Source: Patiria pectinifera (taxonomy: Eukaryota > Echinodermata > Asteroidea > Valvatida > Asterinidae). From it: a DNA stretch of 64,000 nucleotides. Position numbers and translations under genes: made by a program. This document shows, piece by piece, positions 1-11,280 of the stretch; position 1 is the first letter of the stretch, and each line of letters opens with the position of its first letter. Under the pieces are notes generated by a model. The model ran no database searches. It had not been told where the DNA came from and worked only from the letters and a program-made list of their open reading frames with translations. The stretch lies in NCBI GenBank assembly GCA_029964075.1, contig CM057133.1, positions 16,020,699-16,084,698 of the forward strand. The letters run 5' to 3'.

Positions 1-1250
1 AAAAAATGAAATTGCTCCAAACTTCCTGGAAACACTCCTAAGGTCCCCTGGAACAATTTCCATTTCGATTTAGGGACAGATATATCATTAAAAAGAAATT
101 CAAATTTTTGCCATTTTTTATATAAAAATGTAAGGCTAACCCCTTGCAATGTTTGTCAATTTTGGTCAAAAAATGAAAATGCTCCAAACTTCATGGAAAG
201 ACTCCTTTCCTGGAACACATTCCATTTCGATTTAGGGACAGATATATCATTAAAAAGAAATTCAAATTTTTGCCAATTTTTATGAAAAATGTAAGGCTAA
301 TCCCTTGCAATTTTTGTCAATTTTGGTCAAAAAATGAAAATGCTCCAAACTTCCTGGAAAGACTCCTAAGGGACCCTCGACTACATTCCAACTCGATTCA
401 GGGACAGATATATCATTAAAAAGAAATTCATATTTTAGCCTAATTTTATGAAAAATGTAAGGGTAACCCCTTGCAATTTTTGTCAATTTTCGTCAAAAAA
501 TGAAATTACTCGAAACGTCCTTGAAAGACTCCTTAGGTCCCCTGGAACACATTCCATTTCGATTTAGGGACAGATATATCATTAAAAAGAAAGTCAAATT
601 TTAGCCAATTTTTATATAAAAATGTAAGGCTAACCCCTTGCAATTTTTGTCAATTTTGGTCAAAAAATAAAAATGCTCCAAACTTCCTGGAAAGACTTCT
701 AAGGGACCCTCGATTACATTCCAAATCGATTCAGGGACAGATATATCATTATAAAGAAATTCATATTTTAGCCTAATTTTATGAAAAATGTAAGGGTAAC
801 CCCTTGCAATTTTTGTCAATTTTGGTCAAAAAATGAAAATGCTCCAAACTTCCTGGAAAGACTCCTAAGGGACCCTCGACTACATTCCAACTCGATTCAG
901 GGACAGATATATCATTAAAAAGAAATTCATATTTTAGCCTAATTTTATGAAAAATGTAAGGGTAACCCCTTGCAATGTTTGTCAATTTTGGTCAAAAAAT
1001 GAAAATGCTCCAAACTTCATGGAAAGACTCCTAAGGGACCCTCGATTACATTCCAACTCGATTCAGGGACAGATATATCATTAAAAAGAAATTCATATTT
1101 TAGCCTAATTTTATGAAAAATGTAAGGGTAACCCCTTGCAATTTTTGTCAATTTTGGTCAAAAAATGAAAATGCTCCAAACTTCCTGGAAAGACTCCTAA
1201 GGAACCCTCGATTACATTCCAACTCGATTCAGGGACAGATATATCATTAA
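1..1250. repeat. Satellite block 1, ~166 bp monomers
   Basis: Tandem monomers recur every 161-167 bp; for example the gtcaattttgg box falls near 155, 316, 482, 648, 815, 981 and 1147. Each monomer carries a tgctccaaacttcctggaaa box, a ctcgatt(t/c)agggacag box and an atatcattaaaaagaaattc box. Two subtypes are mixed here: one with 'agcctaattttatg' and 'gaccctcgattacattccaa', the other with 'agccaatttttatat' and 'cccctggaacacattccatt'. Minus-strand reading frames of 60-70 codons recur only because the monomer itself recurs; they are not genes. The block is cut at 1250 by a transposon. Confidence 0.95.
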
Positions 1251-1639
1251 GGCCAAAAAAAAAAGTAAGTCGTTCTCTGGTCAGCGCGCGCGTCGATTTT
1301 AATCATGCGCGTCGATCTTTTTTTTTTCCAAAATGATCCGCGGTAGCTCCAACAGACCAACAGCGCCCTCTATTGCCGCACCTCCTCAATTTTGTTTACC
1401 AAAGAGAACCAAGGAATGGGAAATTGTACCAAGGCAAATGATCGAAAGCACCAAGGCAAATTATGGAGGACACCAATGTACATGAGGACACCAAAAAAAG
1501 CAAAATAGCACCCCACCTTGTCTGTACAATCCAAGCTTGAAGAGAAAAAAAAAGCACCAAAAAAAAAATAAAAGCCGCGTGGCCGCGTCAATTCCGGAAC
1601 TTTGGTCTGACCAGAAACCCAATATTTTTTTTTTTGGCC
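1251..1639. mobile_element. Harbinger-like MITE inserted in the satellite (TAA duplication)
   Basis: A 389 bp insertion splits a satellite monomer exactly. Its ends are inverted: ggccaaaaaaaaaa on the left and its complement on the right. Imperfect inversion continues inward to a shared 'ctggtcag', giving about 34 bp in all. TAA is duplicated at 1248-1250 and 1640-1642, and removing the element plus one TAA restores the monomer sequence attaaaaag. A 3 bp TWA duplication is the hallmark of PIF/Harbinger elements (known for that family). No transposase is encoded, so it is non-autonomous. Assignment rests on duplication size and terminal GGCC only. Confidence 0.8.
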
Positions 1640-2048
1640 TAAAAAGAAATTCATATTTTAGCCTAATTTTATGAAAAATGTAAGGGTAACCCTTTGCAAT
1701 TTTTGTCAATTTTCGTCAAAAAATGAAAATGCTCCAAACTTCCGGGAAAGACTCCTAAGGTCCCCTGGAACAATTTCCATTTCGATTTAGGGACAGATAT
1801 ATCATTTAAAAGAAATTCAAATTTTAGCCAATTTTTATATAAAAATGTAAGGCTAACCCCTTGCAATGTTTGTCAATTTTGGTCAAAAAATGAAAATGCT
1901 CCAAACTTCCTGGAAACACTCCTAAGGGACCCTCGAACACAGTCATTCCCACTCGATTTAGGGACAGATGTTGTCATTAAAAAGAAATTCATATTTTAGC
2001 CAAATTTTATGAAAAATGTAAGGCTAACCCCTTCCAATTTTCGTCAAT
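1640..2048. repeat. Satellite block 2
   Basis: About 2.5 monomers of the 166 bp satellite. It includes the third subtype, marked by 'gaacacagtcattccc' and 'cagatgttgtcatt', which recurs at 6660-6710 and 7330-7380. The array stops inside a monomer at 'cgtcaatta', where unrelated DNA begins. Confidence 0.93.
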
Positions 2049-2186
2049 TATACTTGGACGCAAATGAGATAAAGGGGAAACAAATAATCTTGGTTCTTTG
2101 CTGCAGCCAAAAGCAGCTATTTATTAGACCAAAACTTCTTGAGATAACCAAACGATGGACCATCACTATGGTCCCTTAAATTTGTT
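2049..2186. other. Left part of a non-satellite insert
   Basis: Unique-looking sequence between the satellite and a minisatellite. It opens with tatacttgg; the complementary ccaagtata lies at 3057-3065 near the other end of the insert. This 9 bp match is too short to call a transposon terminus. No coding signal was found. Confidence 0.4.
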
Positions 2187-2475
2187 AGTGGGCACACCTG
2201 ACCCAAACCAAATGGACCTTTACCTTGATCATCTTTTTGTGGGCACACCTGACCCGAACCAGTTGGACCTTTACCTTGGTCATCTTTTAGTGGGCACACC
2301 TGACCCGAACCAGATGGACCTTTACCTTGGTCATCTTTTAGTGGGCACACCTGACCCAAACCAGTTGGACCTTTACCTTGGTCATCTTTTGCGGGCACAC
2401 CTGACCCAAACCAATTGGACCTTAACCTTGGTCATCTTTTAGCGGGCACACCTGACCCAAACCATGGACCTTACT
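2187..2475. repeat. 51 bp minisatellite, about 5.5 copies
   Basis: The unit begins gtgggcacacctgacccgaa and runs through 'ttggacctttaccttggtcatc'-type sequence. Starts fall near 2188, 2239, 2290, 2341, 2392 and 2443. Because 51 is a multiple of three, both strands stay open: 95 codons with a 17-residue repeat on the plus strand, 93 codons on the minus strand. There is no splice or promoter context and no recognised family, so I treat it as a minisatellite rather than a gene. Confidence 0.85.
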
Positions 2476-3089
2476 TTTGGTCCTAATTTTATTGTGTTTT
2501 TAATTCCATGTGATATTAACACAGATGTGCTGTTCAATCGTCGTACGGCTGGATCGAACAATATAATCTCTCGTGGAACAGCAGGAGAGATTGCAAGTCT
2601 GTGTAATTCATAAATCTCTAATTAACATAAAACGTTATTAAACACTACATTCTACAAAAACAGTTTTTCAAAACAAAATACCATGGCTGTCTGAATCCCG
2701 CAAATAAGGCCGATGCATTCATTAAGGCGGAATGAAGGGGAGGAGGCGGGATGACGAAAAATAGAAGTTTTGGTCAAGTTTCTTGCTGAAAAGCTGCAAC
2801 GCAATGACGGCCGCCAAGCCTCGTGGTCTTGGCTAAATACCCAGGCCATTGGACAGACCTTTCATCTGATTGGTCAGGGTAGGATATCATGAATCTTCAT
2901 TGGTCAATCTAAACCTCACTATCTGCATATCAGCAAAACAAGACCAAATTTGGTAAGGAATTTGTTTCCTTCGGTTTCTTGCGCAATTGGTCAACGCAAC
3001 ATCTTCAGATTTCGCAACCAACTCGAGACAAACGCTGAACGTTGTTTGTTAGTGCACCAAGTATAAAGCATTTTATCTTTCAGATTTTC
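2476..3089. other. Non-coding insert with three ATTGG/CCAAT boxes
   Basis: No convincing coding frame. ATTGG followed by A/T-rich sequence occurs near 2848, 2869 and 2898, with attggtcaac near 2988. These resemble inverted CCAAT boxes, but no start codon, TATA box or exon follows, so a promoter role is only a possibility. The right junction with satellite is 'cagattttcc' then aaaaaatgaaattgctcc. Confidence 0.4.
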
Positions 3090-3492
3090 CAAAAAATGAA
3101 ATTGCTCCAAACTTCATGGAAGGACTCCTAAGGGACCCTGGAACGCATTCCGACTGGATTTAGGGACAGATATATCATTAAAAAGAAAGTCAAATTTTAG
3201 CCAATTTTTATATAAAAATGTAAGGCTAACCCCTTGCAATTTTTGTCAATTTTGGTCAAAAAATGAAAATGCTCCAAACTTCCTGGAAAGACTCCTAAGG
3301 GACCCTCGATTACATTCCAACTCGATTCAGGGACAGATATATCATTAAAAAGAAATTCATATTTTAGCCTAATTTTATGAAAAATGTAAGGGTAACCCCT
3401 TGCAATTTTTGTCAATTTTCGTCAAAAAATGAAATTGCTCCAAACTTCCTGGAAAGACTCCTTAGGTCCCCTGGAACACATTCCATTTCGAT
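3090..3492. repeat. Satellite block 3
   Basis: About 2.4 monomers, both common subtypes, entering and leaving inside monomers. The right end stops after 'cgatttaaggac' at about 3492. That the blocks end mid-monomer suggests later insertions into one array rather than independent seeding. Confidence 0.93.
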
Positions 3493-4189
3493 TTAAGGAC
3501 AAAGTCCAAAGGACGATGGGGTCTGGGGAACCGGACTAGCCTGAACAGGCTTTTAAACAGCTACAGAAGCTTTGATTATGTCTTTAGATATAGGCCATGA
3601 TAAGTTACCCAGAATGCCATCCCCACTGTCCTTGACAAGATTCTGTGAAGCTCGCCAGCCCTTCCCGGCCCATCGTCCTAGGCCCAAGCTGCAGGGCGGG
3701 GGTACGAGCGAAATGCTATGCACATCGGTGTCATGAACAGAGCCCCAAGTGTAATGCGGTGCATGTCCTGGTGCTATGTTTCACATTTCAATAGTCGTGG
3801 TGGTTTTTTTTAACATTAAGGATGAGAACTTCCAGTTCATATTATTTTTCAAGAAAATAATGTTTGATAACAGGCTGACGAAGGACTGCTGGGAACAGCG
3901 AACGCAATATGCATATAGGCCTGATATACAGTGTTAACAAACAAATCCGTAAAAAAATCCTTTTCTTTTTAAAGACGTCCGTACGATTTTCAAATAGTAG
4001 TAGGGGAGTTGAGAATCTGTGTCTGTCCAAATACAAAGAGTAGACGTCAGGCGCAGAACCCCTGAGAGAGGTTTGAACCCTACTATATTCTGGCGCACGC
4101 ACAAAATGTACATGTATCATAAAAATAATAATAAGGTCCACCTGTCCGCAACAATCGAATATAAACATATATCTCTAACGGGCCTGAAC
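3493..4189. other. Interspersed repeat and unassigned DNA
   Basis: No gene seen. The segment 3573-3635 (tctttagatataggccatga, then taagttaccca) matches the last 70 bases of the window (63935-64000, tctttataattatataggtc, then taagttaccca), so it belongs to a dispersed repeat. The remainder up to 4189 has no recognisable features. Confidence 0.5.
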
Positions 4190-4483
4190 CCCCCGCCCCG
4201 CCAAAATTCCTGGATCCGCCCCTGCACGCCTGATGTCTTTTTCAAAAAAGGCCTGCATAATAATAGTTTCCATTGTTGCGTAACGAGACGTACGTTTAGC
4301 ACACGTAGGCCTACGACTAACGAGGCTGCCGTATACAATTTTCCAAAGAATTCAAAACAGGGGGCTCATTATTGCCCGAAATGTCAACTTCTTTTCGTCC
4401 ATGGAGCCCAAACAGATGGACCCACCAATGTGCCACGTTTCTCCGCCTATTATTTTTGAGAAGAACTCTAAGAAGGCCGAATG

Positions 4484-4546
4484 GCCTAGTGGTTAGATTC
4501 GTCGTCCACGCATCGCGCGGGGCACGGGTTCGAATCCCGTCGGTGT
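4484..4546 (+). repeat. tRNA-derived SINE head with pol III A and B boxes
   Basis: The A-box-like tggcctagtggttag and the B-box ggttcgaatcccg are tRNA spaced, and the T-arm (acggg/cccgt) can pair. The 5' and 3' acceptor strands do not pair properly, and the same module recurs inverted at 15305-15374. I therefore call a SINE promoter head rather than a functional tRNA gene. Confidence 0.7.
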
Positions 4547-4616
4547 CTTTTTGGTTTTTATCACACTCGTTCAGTCATTATATAAGATGTTTAATGTCCC
4601 GTCGTAAATTACCAAC

Positions 4617-4684
4617 AGTACCTTAGCTTAACCGGTAAGCACTGCTGCTGGTACTGTCCGCGAGTTCCAGGTTGGCGCCTTCGT
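4617..4684 (+). repeat. Second tRNA-like module of the SINE
   Basis: Sequence around taccttagcttaaccggtaa has A-box character (tagcttaaccggtaag) and is followed by a degenerate B-box region (gagttccaggttgg). The inverted copy at 15165-15234 preserves it. The SINE therefore carries two tRNA-like modules in tandem about 130 bp apart. Confidence 0.5.
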
Positions 4685-5509
4685 ACAGGTTCAGGGCATT
4701 TGGTCCACTCGGAGGATCAAGGTTTAGGGGCCGCCCTGTTCCTCCCTTAGCTCTTTGCTTTTACATGGTGCCTGGCCCTCCGGGGTTATATGGATGGATA
4801 GGGAAGGAAGTGTGTATTGGTCGGGGACGCCGAGACCCCGGAAGAGAACTAAGGGATCGGCTGGGGCATTGTTATGGCTCAGACCGATCCCTGAAAGCTT
4901 GACTAGCACATAACTTTTTGATTTTTTTTTCATCCTCTATCTTTTATACTTTGGTTTAGTTTGATATTTACGTCTGCTCGGATGTACGGTAGTTTTGAAT
5001 ACGAAGCAGAGGTCTATGTCATGAATCAATGAATCATAATTGACTATAATTAAAACGAAGTTTCGTTCGATCAATATGACTACCATTATTAATGGCGCAA
5101 TTTCCAATTGGACGTAAAAACGCCATATTATACCGGGGGAAAATAAAGATGTACATTGTAATATAAACATTATTTACATCTTTCAAATAACGTTTCTTTA
5201 ATTGTGAACATTCCCAACAAATATAGTAATTCGCAAAATAGGGGGAAAACGCAAGATAACAAAGTCCATCACTCTTAAAATTGGAAATTCAAAATAAAAA
5301 ACAAATTCAAGTGGAATACAAGAATGTACATTAAGGGTTGAATTGGAAAAAAATCCATTGCATGGGGCTTTTACTGACTTGCTTTTTTACAGTCAGTAAC
5401 ATGCAGGAGCAGATCCTGAGCAATTTTTTTTTGTGGGGGGGGGGGGGAGGGTTAAACCCCTCCCCTGCTCTGACACAAAAAAGTAAACCTATTCTACAGC
5501 GGTTATTAA

Positions 5510-6083
5510 CACTAGGCCTATATCACAGTATATATGCATATACCCACTAACAAAGCTGCCGATGTCTGTATTTGTGTGCAAAGTGGATATTATTACCAGT
5601 AAACAGTTTAAGCGTGTCAGAAGTGGGGGAGGGGGTGTTTCGCATTTTTTTTCACGGATTTTTCTTTGGGACAAAACTGGGCATGGGCATCGCAAGGGGG
5701 GCAAGGAGGGGGCGCTTCCCCCCCCCCCCCGGGAAAAAGCCACACACAAAAAAAATGACAAAAAAGAGAAAAAGAGGCACAAAGTCATAGTGGTGTAAAT
5801 TTAATGAGTTGGGGGGGTGCAAAATGTCCCGGTCACCCTCTTTAACTGATAAATCGAGAATTTGTTGAGAAATACAAGAATTTTTCGGGAAAATGTTTGC
5901 CCCCCTCTAGAAAAAGTCCTGGCGACGCCCATGGAGGGCCCTCCCCCAGATCCGCGACTGCACCTCTTCGATCATTTTGCGCAACACATGATCGAGTAGT
6001 GTGCAATGACATCGTGGATGACCCTGCATTTCTTCAGAAGCTTTCGGCAGCAGCACGTGCCTTCCGCTGCCGTCTCCTGCAAG
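5510..6083 (+). repeat. Satellite-flanking repeat R2, copy 1
   Basis: Homologous in direct orientation to 10637-11280. Shared strings include acaaagctgccgatgt, aactgataaatcgagaattt, aaaagtcctggcgacgccca, ttttgcgcaacac and gaccctgcatttctt. It ends abruptly at 'cgtctcctgcaag', where satellite block 4 begins. G-rich and C-rich homopolymers interrupt it. No gene. Confidence 0.75.
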
Positions 6084-9000
6084 GCTAACCCTTTGCAATG
6101 TTTGTCAATTTTCGTCAAAAAATGAAATTGCTCCAAACTTCCTGGAAAGACTCCTAAGGGACCCTCGATTACATTCCAACTCGATTCAGGGACAGATATA
6201 TCATTAAAAAGAAATTCATATTTTAGCCTAATTTTATGAAAAATGTAAGGGTAACCCCTTGCAATTTTTGTCAATTTTGGTCAAAAAATGAAATTGCTCC
6301 AAACTTCCTGGAAAGACTCCTAAGGGACCCTCGATTACATTCCAACTCGATTCAGGGACAGATGTATCATTAAAAAGAAATTCATATTTTAGCCTAATTG
6401 TATGAAAAATGTAAGGCTAACCCTTTGCAATTTTTGTCAATTTTCGTCAAAAAATGAAATTGCTCCAAACTTCCTGGAAAGACTCCTAAGGTCCCCTGGA
6501 ACAATTTCCATTTTGATTTAGGGACAGATATATCATTAAAAAGAAATTCAAATTTTAGCCAATTTTTATATAAAATGTAAGGCCAACCCCTTGCAATGTT
6601 TGTCAATTTTGGTCAAAAAATGAAAATGCTCCAAACTTCCTGGAAACACTCCAAAGGGACCCTCGAACACAGTCATTCCCACTCGATTTAGGGACAGATG
6701 TTATCATTAAAAAGAAATTCATATTTTAGCCAAATTTTATGAAAAATGTAAGGCTAACCCCTTCCAATTTTTGTCAATTTTTTTACAAAAATTAAATTGC
6801 TCCAAACTTCATGGAAGGACTCCTAAGGTCCCCTGGAACGCATTCCGACTCGATTTAGGGACATATATATTATTAAAAAGAAATTCAAATTTTAGCCAAT
6901 TTTTATATAAAAATGTAAGGCTAACCCCTTGCAATTTTTGTCAATTTTGGTCAAAAAATGAAAATGCTCCAAACTTCCTGGAAAGACTCCTAAGGGACCC
7001 TCGATTACATTCCAACTCGATTCAGGGACAGATATATCATTAAAAAGAAATTCATATTTTAGCCTAATTTTATGAAAAATGTAAGGCTAACCCCTTGCAA
7101 TTTTTGTCAATTTTCGTCAAAAAATGAAATTGCTCCAAACTTCCTGGAAAGACTCCTAAGGTCCCCTGGAACAATTTCCATTTCGATTTAGGGACAGATA
7201 TATCATTTAAAAGAAATTCAAATTTTAGCAATTTTTTATATAAAAATGTAAGGCTAACCCTTTGCAATGTTTGTCAATTTGGGTCAAAAAATGGAAATGC
7301 TCCAAACTTCCTGGAAACACTCCAAAGGGACCCTCGAACACAGTCATTCCCACTCGATTTAGGGACAGATGTTATCATTAAAAAGAAATTCATATTTTAG
7401 CCAAATTTTATGAAAAATGTAAGGCTAACCCCTTGCAATTTTTGTCAATTTTCGTCACAAAATGAAATTACTCCAAACTTCCTGGAAAGAGTCCTAAGGG
7501 ACCCTCGATTACATTCCAACTCGATTCAGGGACAGATATATCATTAAAAAGAAATTCAAATTTTAGCAATTTATATATAAAAATGTTAGGCTAACCCCTT
7601 GCAATTTTTGTCAATTTTGGTCAAAAAATGAAAATGCTCCAAACTTCCTGGAAAGACTCCTAAGGGACCCTGGAACGCATTCCAACTCGAGTCAGGGACA
7701 GATATATCATTAAAAAGAAATTCATATTTTAGCCTAATTTTATGAAAAATGTAAGGGTAACCCCTTGCAATCTTTGTCAATTTTGGTCAAAAAATGAAAA
7801 TGCTCCAAACTTCCTGGAAAGACTCCTAAGGGACCCTCGATTACATTCCAACTCGATTCAGAGACATATATATCATTAAAAAGAAATTCATATTTTAGCC
7901 TAATTTTATGAAAAATGTAAGGCTAACCCCTTGCAATTTTTGTCAATTTTCGTCAAAAAATGAAATTACTCCAAACTTCCTGGAAAGACTCCTAAGGGAC
8001 CCTCGATTACATTCCAACTCGATTCAGGGACAGATATATCATTAAAAAGAAATTCAAATTTTAGCAATTTATATATAAAAATGAGGGGGTAACCCCTTGC
8101 ATTTTTTGTCAATTTTGGTCAAAAAATGAAAATGCTCCAAACTTCCTGGAAAGACTCCTAAGGGACCCTCGATTACATTCCAACTCGATTCAGGGACAGA
8201 TATATCATTAAAAAGAAATTCAAATTTTAGCCAATTTATATATAAAAATGTAAGGCTAACCCCTTGCAATGTTTGTCAATTTTGGTCAAAAAATGAAAAT
8301 GCTCCAAACTTCCTGGAAAGACTCCTAAGGGACCCTCGATTACATTCCAACTCGATTCAGGGACAGATATATCATTAAAAAGAAATTCATATTTTAGCCT
8401 AATTTTATGAAAAATGTAAGGGTAACCCCTTGCAATTTTTGTCAATTTTCGTCAAAAAATGAAATTGCTAAAAACTCCATTGAAAGACTCCTAAGGGACC
8501 CTGGAACGCATTCCGACTCGATTTAGGGACATATATATTATTAAAAAGAAATTCAAATTTTAGCCAATTTTTATATAAAAATGTAAGGCTAACCCCTTGC
8601 AATGTTTGTCAATTTTGGTCAAAAAATGAAAATGCTCCAAACTTCCTGGAAAGACTCCTAAGGGACCCTCGAACACATTCCCACTCGATTTAGGGACAGA
8701 TATTATCATTAAAAAGACATTCATATTTTAGCCAAATTTTATGAAAAATGTAAAGCTAACCCCTTGCAATGTTTGTCAATTTTCGTCAAAAAATGAAAAT
8801 GCTCCAAACTTCCTGGAAAGACTCCTAAGGGACCCTCGATTACATCTCAACTCGATTCAGGGACAGATATATCATTAAAAAGAAATTCAAATTTTAACCA
8901 AATTATATATAAAAATGTAAGGCTAACCCCTTGCAATTTTTGTCAATTTTGGTCAAAAAATGAAAATGCTCCAAACTTCCTGGAAAGACTCCTAAGGGAC

Positions 9001-10619
9001 CCTCGATTACATTCCAACTCGATTCAGGGACAGATATATCATTAAAAAGAAATTCATATTTTAGCCTAATTTTATGAAAAATGTAAGGGTTACCCCTTGC
9101 AATTTTTGTCAATTTTTATATAAAAATGTAAGGCTAACCCCTTGCAATGTTTGTCAATTTTGGTCAAAAATGAAATTGCTCCAAACTTCCCGGAAAGACT
9201 CCTAAGGAACCCTCGAACACATTCCCACTCGATTTAGGGACAGATTTTATCATTAAAAAGACATTCATATTTTAGCCAAATTTTATGAAAAATGTAAAGC
9301 TAACCCCTTGCAATGTTTGTCAATTTTCGTCAAAAAATGAAAATGCTCCAAACTTCCTGGAAAGACTCCTAAGGGACCCTCGATTACATCTCAACTCGAT
9401 TCAGAGACAGATATATCATTAAAAAGAAATTCATATTTTAGCCTAATTTTATGAAAAATGTAAGGGTAACCCCTTGCAATTTTTGTCAATTTTCGTCAAA
9501 AAATGAAATAACTCCAAAATTCCTGGAAAGACTCCTAAGGTCCCCTGGAACACATTCCATTTCGATTTAAGGACAGATATATCATTAAAAAGAAATTCAA
9601 ATTTTAGCCAATTTTTATATATAAAAATGTAAGGCTAACCCCTTGCAATGTTTGTCAATTTTTGTCAAAAAATAAAAATGCTCCAAACTTCCTGGAAAGA
9701 CTCCTAAGGGACCCTCGAACACATTCCCACTAGATTTAGGGACATATATTATCATTAAAAAGAAATTCATATTTTAGCCTAATTTTATGAAAAATGTAAG
9801 GGTAACCCCGTGCAATGTTTGTCAATTTTGGTCAAAAAATGAAAATGCTCCAAACTTCCTGGAAAGACTCCTAAGGGACCCTCGATTACATTCCAACTCG
9901 ATTCAGAGACAGATAAATCATTAAAAAGAAATTCAAATTTTAGCCAATTTATTTATAAAAATGTAAGGCTAACCCCTTGCAATTTTTGTCAATTTTCGTC
10001 AAAAAATGAAATTACTCGAAACGTCCTTGAAAGACTCCTTAGGTCCCCTGGAACACATTCCATTTCGATTTAAGGACAGATACATCATTAAAAAGAAATT
10101 CAAATTTTAGCCAATTTATTTATAAAAATGTAAGGCTGACCCCTTGCAATTTTTGTCAATTTTGGTCAAAAAATGAAAATGCTCCAAACTTCCTGGAAAG
10201 ACTCCTAAGGGACCCTCGATTACATTCCAACTCGATTCAGGGACAGATATATCATTAAAAAGAAATTCATATTTTAGCCTAATTTTATGAAAAATGTAAG
10301 GCTAACCCCTTGCAATTTTTGTCAATTTTCGTCAAAAAATGAAAATGCTCCAAACTTCCTGGAAAGACTCCTAAGGGACCCTCGATTACATTCCAACTCG
10401 ATTCAGGGACAGATATATCATTAAAAATACATCCATATTTTAGCCTAATTTTATGAAAAATGTAAGGCTAACCCCTTGCAATTTTTGTCAATTTTTGTCA
10501 AAAAATGAAAATTCTCAAAACTTTATGGAAGGACTCCTAAGGGACCCTGGAACGCATTCCGACTCGATTTAGGGACATATATATTATTAAAAAGAAATAT
10601 ATATTTTGTCTAATTTTTA
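6084..10619. repeat. Satellite block 4, about 27 monomers with higher-order structure
   Basis: A continuous array of the 166 bp satellite. At least three monomer subtypes can be told apart. The arrangement beginning 'aatttttgtcaattttcgtc' at about 6425 recurs at about 7094, 669 bp or four monomers later, including the rare 'gaacacagtcattccc' monomer, which implies a four-monomer higher-order unit. A second duplicated stretch (marker 'gaacacattcccactc' at 8671 and 9215) is 544 bp apart and contains a shortened monomer near 9110. The array ends at about 10619 inside a monomer. Confidence 0.93.
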
Positions 10620-10636
10620 TGAAAAACTCCTGGCCC

Positions 10637-11280
10637 CCCTCTTTAACTGATAAATCGAGAATTTGTTGAGAAATACAACAATTTGTTCGGAAACTTTTTT
10701 CTGCCCCCCGATAGAAAAAGTCCTGGCGACGCCCATGGAGGTGGGGACCCCCCCCCCCCTCCCCCAGATCAGCGCCTGCACCTCCTCGATCGTACTGCGC
10801 AACACATGATCAAGTTGTGTGCAATGACACTTGGCCTCCGAAAATCAAAAGGTGGTAAAAGGATGGGGGGAGGGAGATCGCACTATACTTTCAATGGGGG
10901 GCGCTGTTCAAATCCGATAATTATTAACACTAGGCCTATATCACAGAATGTGCATACACCCCTAACAAAGCTGCCGATGTCCGTATTTTTGTGCAAAGCG
11001 GACATTATATATTACCAGCAAATAGTTTTTGCGTGTCAGAGCAGGGTTGGGGTCGCATTTTTTTTCCATGGATTTCTATATATATATATTTTTTTTGATA
11101 GAGCTGGGGTGGGGTTGACCCCCAAACAACCCCCTGGATCCGTGCCTGCACCTCCTCGATCGTTTTGCGCAACACAATGAGTCGAGTTGGTGTGCAGTGA
11201 CATCGGAGGTGACCCTGCATTTCTTTAGAAGCTTTCGGCCGCAGCACGCACCTTCCGCCGCCGTCTCCTGCAGTGCTGTT
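10637..11280 (+). repeat. Satellite-flanking repeat R2, copy 2
   Basis: Direct-orientation relative of 5510-6083, with its segments in a different order: the 'aactgataaatcgagaattt' to 'gcgcaacacatgatc' part comes first (10637-10830), then 'aggcctatatcacag' to the tgtcagagcaggg part (10930-11050), then a second 'cacctcctcgatcg' part (11145-11280). The same family therefore borders satellite block 4 on both sides. Confidence 0.75.

Larger units (their letters stand above)
4190..5480 (+). mobile_element. 1.3 kb composite repeat unit containing a tRNA-derived SINE, plus-oriented copy
   Basis: This unit has an inverted homologue at 14272-15645. Shared landmarks in order: 'attgttgcgtaacg', 'cgaggctgccgtatac', 'tttctccgcctatta', two tRNA-like modules, 'ttatatggatggataggg', 'ttcgatcaatatga', 'ttaaagaaacgtt', and a G- or C-tract followed by ctgctctgacac. 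Both ends are G/C homopolymer-rich and resemble other repeat ends in the window (ggatccgcccctgca). No protein is encoded. The core from about 4484 to 4930 looks like a SINE; the flanks may be a second element into which the SINE inserted. Confidence 0.7.

Noticed and set aside
2155-2442. 95-codon plus-strand gene
   Set aside because: It is entirely the 51 bp minisatellite.
2476-3089. Promoter of an unseen gene, from three ATTGG boxes
   Set aside because: No start, exon or TATA element follows on either strand; ATTGG is frequent in this AT-rich sequence.
4484-4546. Functional tRNA gene
   Set aside because: A and B boxes are good, but acceptor strands do not pair and the module sits in a repeated SINE-like unit. 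The same reasoning applies at 15305, 23869, 47780, 54090 and 54190.
280-9112. Repeated minus-strand frames of 60-72 codons in the satellite, all with similar peptides (e.g. FNDISVPESSWN, GVFPGSLEHFHFL)
   Set aside because: They recur because the monomer recurs, are cut by the next monomer's frame shift (166 is not a multiple of three), and have no promoter, splice or family evidence.
6084-10619. CRISPR-like array of regularly spaced repeats
   Set aside because: The whole 166 bp monomer repeats without unique spacers, and the window is clearly eukaryotic.
10683-11180. 165-codon plus-strand frame
   Set aside because: Runs through repeat R2, G/C homopolymers and a TA run; low-complexity peptide; the other R2 copy is not open in the same way.
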